Shown: one piece after another, positions 18,443 to 25,387 of the stretch
Layout of the letters: every line of letters starts with the position of its first letter
Position numbering within the stretch: the first letter of the stretch is position 1
NCBI GenBank assembly: GCA_030065575.1
Contig: JASJDZ010000016.1
Coordinates: 1-51,708 of the forward strand
DNA: 51,708 bases
Reading direction: 5' to 3'
Source: Acidimicrobiia bacterium
GTDB lineage: Bacteria > Actinomycetota > Acidimicrobiia > Spongiisociales > UBA5794
Notes under the pieces: model-generated
What the model was told of the DNA's origin: nothing
Databases searched by the model: none
What the model saw: the letters and a program-made list of their open reading frames with translations, nothing else
Program-made: the position numbers and the translations under genes

Positions 18443-19450
18443 CTAGGAAGAGATCAGAGAAATGGCTCCATCGGCGGCTTCGGGCGAGTGATCTTCCGGC
18501 GTCTCGGTGATGTCGATCAGTCGGGGTGAAGCCATCTGCTCAACCCGGCCTTCAGTGTCGACCACGCGGCCGACCATTCGCCAATGGCCCGCCGGTCGTC
18601 GCTTCCCGCGATACATCAGATCGTCGGCAGTATGGATCATCTCCTCGACTGATCCCGGCGGGACCCGGAAGGTAACAAATCCGGCCGTTGCCGTCACTAC
18701 GGGAATGTCGGTCCTCGCCGCCAGGCTATGCCTGATTCGGTTCAGGACGGCAGTCGCCTCATGTGGTCCGGTATTGGGGAGAATGAGCGTGAACTCGTCC
18801 CCGCCGACACGGCCGGCGATGTCGGTCGATCGAATCGATTTACTGATTACTTCGCCGAATGCGCTCAGGACGTTGTCGCCGACGATGTGTCCATGAACGT
18901 CGTTGACCCCCTTGAAATCGTCGAGGTCGAGGAATGCGATCGTCATCGGCAACCTGCTTGTCGCCGCGCCGACCCGGGCATGTTCCCCAGTCCGCTGCAG
19001 CGCTCCGGTGTTGAGCAAGCCGGTTAGCGAGTCACGACGAGTTGCCTCGTCCAACTCCAGCACAAGCCGCCGGAAAGTCTTGGTGAGGGCGATTCCGATT
19101 CCCAGCAGAATCGATCCCGACATGGCGGCCAGGATCACCCGGGATCCTTGTGTTGCGTTTGCGGCCTCGAGCTGTCGGATGGCCCACAGCCCCATGATCG
19201 CCACCCCGATGAACGATGCCTCGTAGGTGCGGCCCGCCCAGGTCACCGCCGCCACGATGACGTAGGCCCCGAGCAGAACGTGGGCGTCTGATCCGATGAT
19301 CGTGTCGACCACCAGCAATCCGGCGGCGGCAACGATGGCGGAAACCAGCACCACCCAGCGGGGAGGGCAGATCCCGCGCGCCAGCACACCCCATGCTGGG
19401 ACTTCGCTGTACGTCGGCGCCTGGCTGAGCCGTTCCCGGTGTAGAACCAT
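18443..19450 (-). CDS. Membrane diguanylate cyclase (GGDEF) with intact active and inhibitory sites
   Basis: A 335-residue c-di-GMP synthase. The N-terminal third has four to five hydrophobic helices (about 31-125). A GGDEF domain follows (about 137-300) with RVGGDEF at 214-220, the metal-binding FLDLDDFK, and the product-inhibition I-site RSTD at 207-210, exactly five residues before GGDEF. It should be active and feedback-inhibited. A 45-residue acidic tail follows. It has no ribosome binding site. A FliA-like CTAAA-N15-TCCGATTA element ends 7 nt before the ATG, which links it to the motility genes 18 kb and more away. Confidence 0.93.
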   Translation of the reverse strand: MVLHRERLSQAPTYSEVPAWGVLARGICPPRWVVLVSAIVAAAGLLVVDTIIGSDAHVLLGAYVIVAAVTWAGRTYEASFIGVAIMGLWAIRQLEAANATQGSRVILAAMSGSILLGIGIALTKTFRRLVLELDEATRRDSLTGLLNTGALQRTGEHARVGAATSRLPMTIAFLDLDDFKGVNDVHGHIVGDNVLSAFGEVISKSIRSTDIAGRVGGDEFTLILPNTGPHEATAVLNRIRHSLAARTDIPVVTATAGFVTFRVPPGSVEEMIHTADDLMYRGKRRPAGHWRMVGRVVDTEGRVEQMASPRLIDITETPEDHSPEAADGAISLISS

Positions 19451-19457
19451 GGCAACG

Positions 19458-19485
19458 TAATCGGAAGGTCAACTGCCGGCTTTAG
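19458..19485 (-). promoter_or_regulatory. FliA-like promoter of the diguanylate cyclase gene
   Basis: On the minus strand CTAAA (19485-19481), 15 nt, TCCGATTA (19465-19458), then 7 nt to the ATG. The -35 matches the classical sigma-28 TAAA better than the flagellar genes here do; the -10 has the CCGAT core but a different first base. Confidence 0.5.
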
Positions 19486-19549
19486 CCTGTTTCTACCAGG
19501 CGGAGGTAGGCAGGACAGGGCGAATAGGCGGAGAAGAGGCCGGCCTGGC

Positions 19550-20287
19550 TCAGAACACAACCGGTACCGACAGCGCCATTGGCTTGTCGAGCCGACCGGC
19601 GAGCACGAGGCAGAACTCGATTGCGTCCATCTCGATCTTCACGCCATCGTCGCCGACCCGGTAACCGCCGCCCGCCGGGCCGTCGAGCAGCAACTGGAAC
19701 GGCTCACCGTGGCGTTCGGCCCACTCGACAACAACATCCTCGACGATGCGCCCATCATGCCCGCGGGTCAGCACCAGCTCGCGGCCGGTTGCCGCAGCTA
19801 TGTCGATGCGGTGCATCCACTGGTCCCGGGTGTAGACCCGATCGACGAGGTGGCCCATGGTCATCCGATAGCCGACGCCGGTTGGAATCGGGATCCGCCG
19901 TGCGAGTGCTGGTGTTCGCTGGCGTCCCTTGATGGCTGCCGGGGCGACCTCTTGCAGCTGAGCGATGAGCTCGGAGGGGGAGTGGTGTCTCCGGGCGTCC
20001 ACCTGTACCGCATTGATGCCGTCGATGTCCTCGACGTCCTCCCGGATAGCTATCCGCTTCCCCTTGACGAGCTGGCGAACACTCTCGGCAACCGATGCGT
20101 TGGCCTCGGCGGCTCCCAGTAGGTGGGCCACCATGAGGTGTACGTCCCAGTCGTCGCAGACCGTCTGCGTCGCCCAATCGTCAGGGGTCAGCTCGCCGAG
20201 CAGCTCGAACAGGCGTTGGTACTCGGTGTTCGCCAGCCCGGCCATCTCGGTGCGGTCTATTGGTTCAATCGTTGTTGCGTCCTTCAC
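19550..20287 (-). CDS. Maleylpyruvate isomerase/DinB-like mycothiol-dependent-type protein
   Basis: A 245-residue protein of the DinB-like superfamily. The N-terminal MDMPI_N-type four-helix domain reads TEYQRLFELLGELTPDDWATQTVCDDWDVHLMVAHLLG, with the metal-ligand histidines expected at WDVHLMVAHL and in DQWMHRIDIA. Such proteins use mycothiol as cofactor in actinobacteria; the substrate is unknown. The GTG start at 20287 is preferred because GGAGGGAG precedes it. It overlaps the stop of the tetR gene (GTGA), so both form one operon. Confidence 0.82.
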   Translation of the reverse strand: MKDATTIEPIDRTEMAGLANTEYQRLFELLGELTPDDWATQTVCDDWDVHLMVAHLLGAAEANASVAESVRQLVKGKRIAIREDVEDIDGINAVQVDARRHHSPSELIAQLQEVAPAAIKGRQRTPALARRIPIPTGVGYRMTMGHLVDRVYTRDQWMHRIDIAAATGRELVLTRGHDGRIVEDVVVEWAERHGEPFQLLLDGPAGGGYRVGDDGVKIEMDAIEFCLVLAGRLDKPMALSVPVVF

Positions 20288-20856
20288 GTGCTCTCCCTCC
20301 TCAGGAACATGTCTACTGCGGTTTCGATGAGGCGCAGCCAACGGTCGCCTCCGTGGTCATTGGCCACCTGCTGGCTCGCCAGGCCGCTGGTGAGCGCGGT
20401 CCACAGATCAAGCGACGGGCCATCACTGATGCCGACCCGACCCATGACCGAGCGCATATGCTCGTAGTTGTCGACTGCGGACGAATAGGCATCGGGCGAC
20501 GGTTCCCATCCGGGTACCGCGTGCTGAAAGAGCAGCTGGAACCGCGCCGGGTCCTCGTCGCAGAACGCAACAAAGTGACGGGCCGTCTCGATCAGCATGC
20601 TTCGTCGGTCGAGATCGGTCGGGAGGGATTCAAAGCGCACGCTCAGCTCGTGATTGCCCGCGATGAACATGGCGTCGTGAATGGCGTCGTTGCCGGCGAA
20701 GTAGCCGTATAGCGAGCTCGGCGCCATCTCGAGGTGTGCCGCTATCTCCCTGACTCCCACCCGGCCCCAGCCCTGGGTCCTAGCGATCTCCCAGGCTGTT
20801 TCGATGATCGTGGCGCGAGTAGCCGCCCGACGGGATTCGACTCTTGCGGTGGCCAA
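20284..20856 (-). CDS. TetR-family transcriptional regulator
   Basis: A 190-residue repressor with an N-terminal HTH (RATIIETAWEIARTQGWGRVGVREIAAHLEMAPSSLYGYF in two adjoining helices) and a C-terminal ligand/dimer domain. I start it at TTG 20856, since AAGGAG lies 6 nt upstream; the longer frame to 20925 runs through the repeated operator. It is in an operon with the DinB-like gene and divergent from the SDR gene. The control sites lie between the two. Confidence 0.87.
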   Translation of the reverse strand: MATARVESRRAATRATIIETAWEIARTQGWGRVGVREIAAHLEMAPSSLYGYFAGNDAIHDAMFIAGNHELSVRFESLPTDLDRRSMLIETARHFVAFCDEDPARFQLLFQHAVPGWEPSPDAYSSAVDNYEHMRSVMGRVGISDGPSLDLWTALTSGLASQQVANDHGGDRWLRLIETAVDMFLRREST

Positions 20857-20870
20857 GGCGCTCTCCTTAC

Positions 20871-20902
20871 TAACGGTGTTCGGTTTTCCGAACAGTGTTC
20901 GG
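20871..20902. promoter_or_regulatory. Tandem operator sites for the TetR regulator
   Basis: A 15-bp palindrome CCGAACAGTGTTCGG (20888-20902) overlaps a second arm pair GTTCGG-TTTT-CCGAAC (20878-20893). Read on the minus strand there are two direct copies of CCGAACAC-Y-GTT. This arrangement fits a pair of TetR dimers controlling both the tetR operon and the divergent SDR gene. Confidence 0.7.
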
Positions 20903-21003
20903 TATTCTGGCTGTCCCGGGTCCAAATGTCAAGACTTCTGCAAACGAGCGGGCCCAATCGTGGGCCGGTAGCCTGGCGGGAGCGACTGCACGGAGGGTGT
21001 GCA

Positions 21004-21765
21004 ATGGATATCGCAGGAGCGTCGGCAATCGTCACAGGAGGCGCATCAGGTCTGGGGGCGGCCACAGCGCGCCGGCTGTCTGCGGAAGGCGTGCGCCTGG
21101 TTCTCGTCGACCTCCAGGATGATCTCGGAGGCGTGGTCGCCGATCAGGTAGGCGGTACGTACGTGCACGCCGATGTGACCGACGTCGAGCAGGTGCAAGC
21201 CGCAGTGGACGCAGCGGCGCAGGCGGGTCCGCTGCGAATTCTGGTCAACTGCGCCGGGATCGCCCCGCCGGCGCGGACCCTGAATCGGGACGGAGAGCCG
21301 CATCCAATGTCACTCTTCGAGAAGGTTATCGCAGTCAACCTCGTCGGTTCCTTCAACTGCATTCGCCTGGCTGCGGCGGCGATGGCGGCAACCGAGCCCC
21401 TCGAAGACGGTGAGCGCGGTGCGATTGTCAATACGGCGTCGGTGGCGGCGTTTGATGGACAGATCGGTCAGGCGGCGTATTCGGCCTCGAAGGGTGGCAT
21501 CGTCGGCATGACCTTGCCGATTGCCCGTGACCTCTCTGCAATCGGTGTCCGGGTCAACACGATTGCGCCGGGAATCATGGACACGCCACTACTGGCCGGG
21601 TTGCCGGAGCCGGCGAAGGAGTCGTTGGGCCAGCAGGTGCTCTATCCGAAGCGCCTCGGCACAACCGACGAGTACGCCGAGACCGCCCAATTCCTGCTGA
21701 CCCACTCATACATGAACGGGGAAACCGTCCGGATGGATGGCGGCATAAGGATGGCGCCGAAGTAG
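21004..21765 (+). CDS. Short-chain dehydrogenase/reductase (type II HSD17B10-like)
   Basis: A 253-residue classical SDR. The NAD-binding TGGASGLG is at 11-18, Asp36 ends strand 2 (prefers NAD), NCAG is at 82-85, and the catalytic set is Ser146, Tyr159 and Lys163 (YSASK). The PMSLFEKVIAVNLVGSFN pattern resembles 3-hydroxyacyl-CoA dehydrogenase type 2. ATG 21004 has a GGAGGGTG ribosome binding site; the longer frame from 20734 crosses the operators. It is probably controlled by the divergent TetR protein. Confidence 0.88.
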   Translation: MDIAGASAIVTGGASGLGAATARRLSAEGVRLVLVDLQDDLGGVVADQVGGTYVHADVTDVEQVQAAVDAAAQAGPLRILVNCAGIAPPARTLNRDGEPHPMSLFEKVIAVNLVGSFNCIRLAAAAMAATEPLEDGERGAIVNTASVAAFDGQIGQAAYSASKGGIVGMTLPIARDLSAIGVRVNTIAPGIMDTPLLAGLPEPAKESLGQQVLYPKRLGTTDEYAETAQFLLTHSYMNGETVRMDGGIRMAPK

Positions 21766-21880
21766 CCCACAGCGTCGATCGTGACCGATTTCGGGCATAC
21801 GGCCGACTGACATCATCTAGAGTTCCGCGGATGTTGTCCAAGATGCTCAATCCGTGGCGTTGCCTGCCGACTGGTAGTGC

Positions 21881-22669
21881 ATGAAGCCGGTCATTGCCGT
21901 TTCGGCTCAGCAGGCGGTCTCGACGACCAAGCACTACGGGGATCAGCGGATCACCAGTCTGTACGACCTGTACGTCACCGCCATTCAGCAAGCGGGGGGG
22001 CTACCGGTCGTGCTCGCGCATGGGGAACCGGTTGACGTACCGCGCCTGCTCGATCGGTTCGACGCCCTTGTGCTGCCCGGTGGCGGCGACATTGACCCCA
22101 CTTCGTACGGGGACGTTCCGCAGACCGACACCCTGTACGGCATGCGACCGGAATCCGACCTGTTCGAGGTTGCGCTAGTACGCGAGGCGGCGAAGCGCCA
22201 GATGCCCATCCTCGGGATCTGCCGCGGTCTGCAGGTCATCAACGTTGCCTTCGGGGGGACTCTCCATCAGGATCTGCCGGAGCATCCGCAAGATCTCGCC
22301 GGACGCGCATTTGCCCCGCACTATCGCACCGACGTTGCCCCCGGTTCCCGGCTGCACGAGGTGGTGGGTCGGAACGAGATTGTCGTCAACTCGCTACACC
22401 ATCAGGGAGTCAAGGATGTCGGCGAAGGGTTGCAGGTGGTCGCAACCGCCAACGACGGCGTTGTCGAGTCGCTCGAGCCCGAGAACCCGGCGTGGGACAT
22501 GCTGGCCGTGCAATGGCATCCCGAGTGTCTGCACAAGGATCACGCCACCGCCCTGTTCAATTGGCTCGTTGCCGCTGCTGCGATGAAGGCGACCCAACAC
22601 GATCTGCACTCGCTCACCGAGTCGGTTCGTGTCATTCCGGTCAAGAGGAAGACCGCAGCAGCTTCGTAG
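21881..22669 (+). CDS. Class I glutamine amidotransferase-like gamma-glutamyl hydrolase (PuuD-like)
   Basis: A 262-residue peptidase C26 protein, related to gamma-glutamyl-gamma-aminobutyrate hydrolases. The catalytic Cys113 is in GICRGLQ, and His213 and Glu215 are in QWHPE. The HHQG motif and LPGGGDIDPTSYG are typical. Such enzymes free GABA or similar amines from glutamyl conjugates. There is no synthetase or aminotransferase beside it, so the substrate is open. It precedes the 8-oxoguanine deaminase gene by 39 bp on the same strand. Confidence 0.9.
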   Translation: MKPVIAVSAQQAVSTTKHYGDQRITSLYDLYVTAIQQAGGLPVVLAHGEPVDVPRLLDRFDALVLPGGGDIDPTSYGDVPQTDTLYGMRPESDLFEVALVREAAKRQMPILGICRGLQVINVAFGGTLHQDLPEHPQDLAGRAFAPHYRTDVAPGSRLHEVVGRNEIVVNSLHHQGVKDVGEGLQVVATANDGVVESLEPENPAWDMLAVQWHPECLHKDHATALFNWLVAAAAMKATQHDLHSLTESVRVIPVKRKTAAAS

Positions 22670-22695
22670 ATCGAGCCGCATTCGATTCAGAACGC

Positions 22696-22701
22696 TAACT
22701 T
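22696..22701 (+). promoter_or_regulatory. -10 element of a leaderless transcript
   Basis: TAACTT ends 7 nt before the ATG of the deaminase gene, which has no ribosome binding site. No convincing -35 is seen. Confidence 0.5.
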
Positions 22702-22708
22702 TGCTCCT

Positions 22709-24076
22709 ATGAGCACTCTTCTGATCAAGCATGCGCAAGTAGTAGCGACGATGGATGGGGAGCGGCGGGAGATCCCGGATGGTGCGATGCTCGTTGAGGA
22801 GGGATTCATCTCCCGGGTTGGTCCGAGCGAGGACCTTCCCGACACAGCCGACGAGGTGCTCGATCTCTCTGGGCACCTGGTCTTGCCCGGGTTCATCAAC
22901 ACCCACCATCACTTCTATCAGACTCTGACCCGTGCCGTTCCCGGTGCCCAGGACGCCGGGCTCTTCGACTGGCTGCGCACCCTGTATCCGATATGGGCCC
23001 GCATGACTGCCGAGCATGTCTGGGTTTCGACCCAGGTGGCCCTTGCCGAGTTGGCTCTCTCCGGGTGCACGACCGCCTTCGATCACCTCTATCTGTTCCC
23101 CAACGATTCCCGGCTCGACGACGAGATCGAAGCGGCTCGGGAGATAGGTCTGCGCCTCCACGCCTCCCGCGGCTCGATGTCGTTGGGGGAGAGCGACGGA
23201 GGCCTCCCGCCCGACTCAGTTGTGGAAACCGATTCGGCGATCCTCGCAGATACCCAGCGGCTGATTGAGACGTATCACGATGGTCGGCCGGGTTCGATGA
23301 CTCAGGTCGTAGTTGCCCCCTGTTCGCCCTTCAGCGTCACCACCGAAATCATGCGGGACAGCGCCGCGCTGGCACGCCAGTTCGGAGTCACGATGCATAC
23401 CCATCTCGCCGAAACGATGGATGAGGAGGAGTTCTGCATCTCGACGTACGGTCGTCGACCTATCGAGCTCATGGAAGACCTCGATTGGATGGGCGACGAC
23501 GTCTGGTTTGCCCACAGCGTCTTCATCAACGACTCCGAGATCCAGCGCATGTCCGGAACTCGGACCGGAGTTGCCCACTGTCCATCCTCGAACATGCGCC
23601 TCGCCTCCGGGATTGCCCCGGTGCGCAAGTACCTCGAAGCCGGAGTGCCGACCGGCTTGGGGGTCGACGGATCGGCAAGCAACGATGGCAGCCACCTCCT
23701 CGGCGAAGCGAGGATGGCGATGTTGCTCGCCCGCCTCGATGCGGCGCCCAATCAGAGCGGCGGCGGGCTCATGACCGCCCGGACCGCAATCGAGCTCGCC
23801 ACCCGGGGCGGTGCCGAGGTGCTGCGGCGCTCCGATCTCGGTTCGCTCGAGCCGGGCAAGGCGGCCGACTTCATCGCCATTGACCTGAGCCGCCTCGAGT
23901 ACGCAGGAGCACTGCACGATCCGGTTGCGGCGGCCATGCTGGCCGCTCCGGTCAACGTTGATTTCAACTATGTCGGTGGTCGTCCGGTTGTCGTGAAGGG
24001 CGAGCTCGTCACCATGGAGCTCGAGCCGCTGATCGAGCGGCACAATCAGCTGGCTGCGACGCTGCTCGACAGCTGA
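22709..24076 (+). CDS. 8-oxoguanine deaminase-type amidohydrolase
   Basis: A 455-residue zinc hydrolase of the cytosine deaminase-like amidohydrolase group. The metal site is THHHF (His66, His68), followed by MHTHLAE, a further His in WFAHSVF, and Asp in GVDGSASND. NTHHHFYQTLTRAVPGAQ and LGVDGSASNDGSHLLGEARMAML closely match bacterial 8-oxoguanine deaminases, which convert 8-oxoguanine to urate. The xanthine dehydrogenase genes that follow after 46 bp support a purine role. Related deaminases (guanine, isoxanthopterin) are the alternative. Confidence 0.88.
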   Translation: MSTLLIKHAQVVATMDGERREIPDGAMLVEEGFISRVGPSEDLPDTADEVLDLSGHLVLPGFINTHHHFYQTLTRAVPGAQDAGLFDWLRTLYPIWARMTAEHVWVSTQVALAELALSGCTTAFDHLYLFPNDSRLDDEIEAAREIGLRLHASRGSMSLGESDGGLPPDSVVETDSAILADTQRLIETYHDGRPGSMTQVVVAPCSPFSVTTEIMRDSAALARQFGVTMHTHLAETMDEEEFCISTYGRRPIELMEDLDWMGDDVWFAHSVFINDSEIQRMSGTRTGVAHCPSSNMRLASGIAPVRKYLEAGVPTGLGVDGSASNDGSHLLGEARMAMLLARLDAAPNQSGGGLMTARTAIELATRGGAEVLRRSDLGSLEPGKAADFIAIDLSRLEYAGALHDPVAAAMLAAPVNVDFNYVGGRPVVVKGELVTMELEPLIERHNQLAATLLDS

Positions 24077-24122
24077 GTAGCCCGATGCCCACCGTTTACA
24101 ATCAGTAAAGAGGAGGTGCCGA

Positions 24123-24929
24123 GTGGAGATCACCCGTCCGACAAGTCTCAGTGAAGCCCTCGATGCACGAGCGCAGGATCCCGGTGCCGATTTGCTCGCC
24201 GGTGGTACGGATCTGATGGTCGAGGTCAATTTTGGTCTCGCCAAGCCCGAGCACGTTATCGCTCTCCGGCGCATTGATGAGATAGGCGAAGTCGAGGACC
24301 GGCGCATCGGCGCCGGCGTTACCTGGGCCCGACTGGAGGAGAGCGACCATCGCGCGCTCGCCCAGCTGTCGCGAACGGTCGGCTCACCGCAGATCAGGGC
24401 TGCAGGCACCATTGGCGGGAACATCGGCACGGCGAGCCCCGCCGGAGACGGGCTGCCCTGGCTGGCTGCCGTCGATGCCGAGATCGAAGTGGCCTCGCAG
24501 GCACGCGGTACCCGTCGCCTGCGCTGGGATGAGTTCTTCACCGGCGTGAAGCGAAATGCGCTCGAACCGGACGAGGTGATTGTGGCCGCAGTCCTGCCTG
24601 AGCGTGTTCCTTCCAACCAGCACTTCGCCAAGATCGGGCAACGCAGTGCGATGGTCATCTCTACAGTCTCCGCAGTCGTTGTTCGCGACGATGACGGTTC
24701 GGTTCGTGTCGCTCTCGGATCGGTGGCTCCGACCCCAATCCGAGCGCTTGCAGCGGAGCAGTTGATCAACGAGAACCCGCAACCCACCGACGAGGTGCTG
24801 GCGGAGTTTGCGCGGACGGTGTCTGCCGAAGTCACTCCTATTACCGATCACCGCTCTACCGAGTCCTATCGACGGCATGCCGCCGGTGTTCTAGCGCGGA
24901 GGCTTCTCGAAAGGTGCCTTGCATCATGA
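24123..24929 (+). CDS. Xanthine dehydrogenase-family FAD-binding subunit
   Basis: The medium, FAD-binding subunit (CoxM/XdhB type, 268 aa) of a molybdenum hydroxylase. FAD motifs LAGGTDLMV (near 27-35) and TIGGNIGTASPAGD are intact. The GTG start has an AGAGGAGG ribosome binding site, and TACAAT at 24097-24102 is a possible -10 box. It is first of three coupled subunit genes (M-S-L order). Given the 8-oxoguanine deaminase upstream, xanthine or another purine is the likely substrate; CO or nicotinate cannot be formally excluded. Confidence 0.92.
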   Translation: MEITRPTSLSEALDARAQDPGADLLAGGTDLMVEVNFGLAKPEHVIALRRIDEIGEVEDRRIGAGVTWARLEESDHRALAQLSRTVGSPQIRAAGTIGGNIGTASPAGDGLPWLAAVDAEIEVASQARGTRRLRWDEFFTGVKRNALEPDEVIVAAVLPERVPSNQHFAKIGQRSAMVISTVSAVVVRDDDGSVRVALGSVAPTPIRALAAEQLINENPQPTDEVLAEFARTVSAEVTPITDHRSTESYRRHAAGVLARRLLERCLAS

Positions 24930-25387
24930 TTGTGAGCTTCACTGTCAACGGAGAAGAGCGGATCGCCAACGTCTCCGGCCCCGAAAGCCTGCTCACGGTG
25001 CTGCGTGAGGAACTGGGCCTACCCGGCTCCAAGAACGCGTGTGAGCAGGGGGAATGCGGGTCGTGCGCCGTGGTTCTCGACGGGGCCGTTGTCACCTCGT
25101 GTCTCGTGATGGCCGCCGACTGCGAGGGCTCCGAGGTCACAACTGTCGAAGGCATCGGCAGCGATCGGGAGCTTCATGCGGTTCAGCAGGCGCTGCTCGA
25201 TCACGGCGCGGTGCAATGCGGCTTCTGCACCCCCGGGTTTGTCGTAACGGCAGCCCATTTGTTCGAAGAGAACCCACACCCGTCCTCTGATGAGATCAAG
25301 GAAGCGCTCTCCGGCAACATCTGCCGCTGTACCGGGTACGGCGCCATCGCCAGAGCGCTGGAGGAACTAGCGGAGGGGACAGCATGA
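24926..25387 (+). CDS. Xanthine dehydrogenase-family 2Fe-2S subunit
   Basis: The small electron-transfer subunit, 153 residues, with two 2Fe-2S clusters. The plant-type cluster ligands are Cys39, Cys44, Cys47 and Cys59. The second set is Cys98, Cys101, Cys133 and Cys135 (QCGFCTPG and NICRCTG). The ATG at 24926 overlaps the FAD-subunit stop (ATGA), and its own stop overlaps the large subunit start. All ligands are present. Confidence 0.95.
   Translation: MIVSFTVNGEERIANVSGPESLLTVLREELGLPGSKNACEQGECGSCAVVLDGAVVTSCLVMAADCEGSEVTTVEGIGSDRELHAVQQALLDHGAVQCGFCTPGFVVTAAHLFEENPHPSSDEIKEALSGNICRCTGYGAIARALEELAEGTA

Noticed and set aside
20888..20902. CCGAACAGTGTTCGG as a possible LexA site
   Set aside because: The half-sites are separated by three bases, not the four of TCGAAC-N4-GTTCGA, and the site is part of a repeated operator next to a tetR gene.
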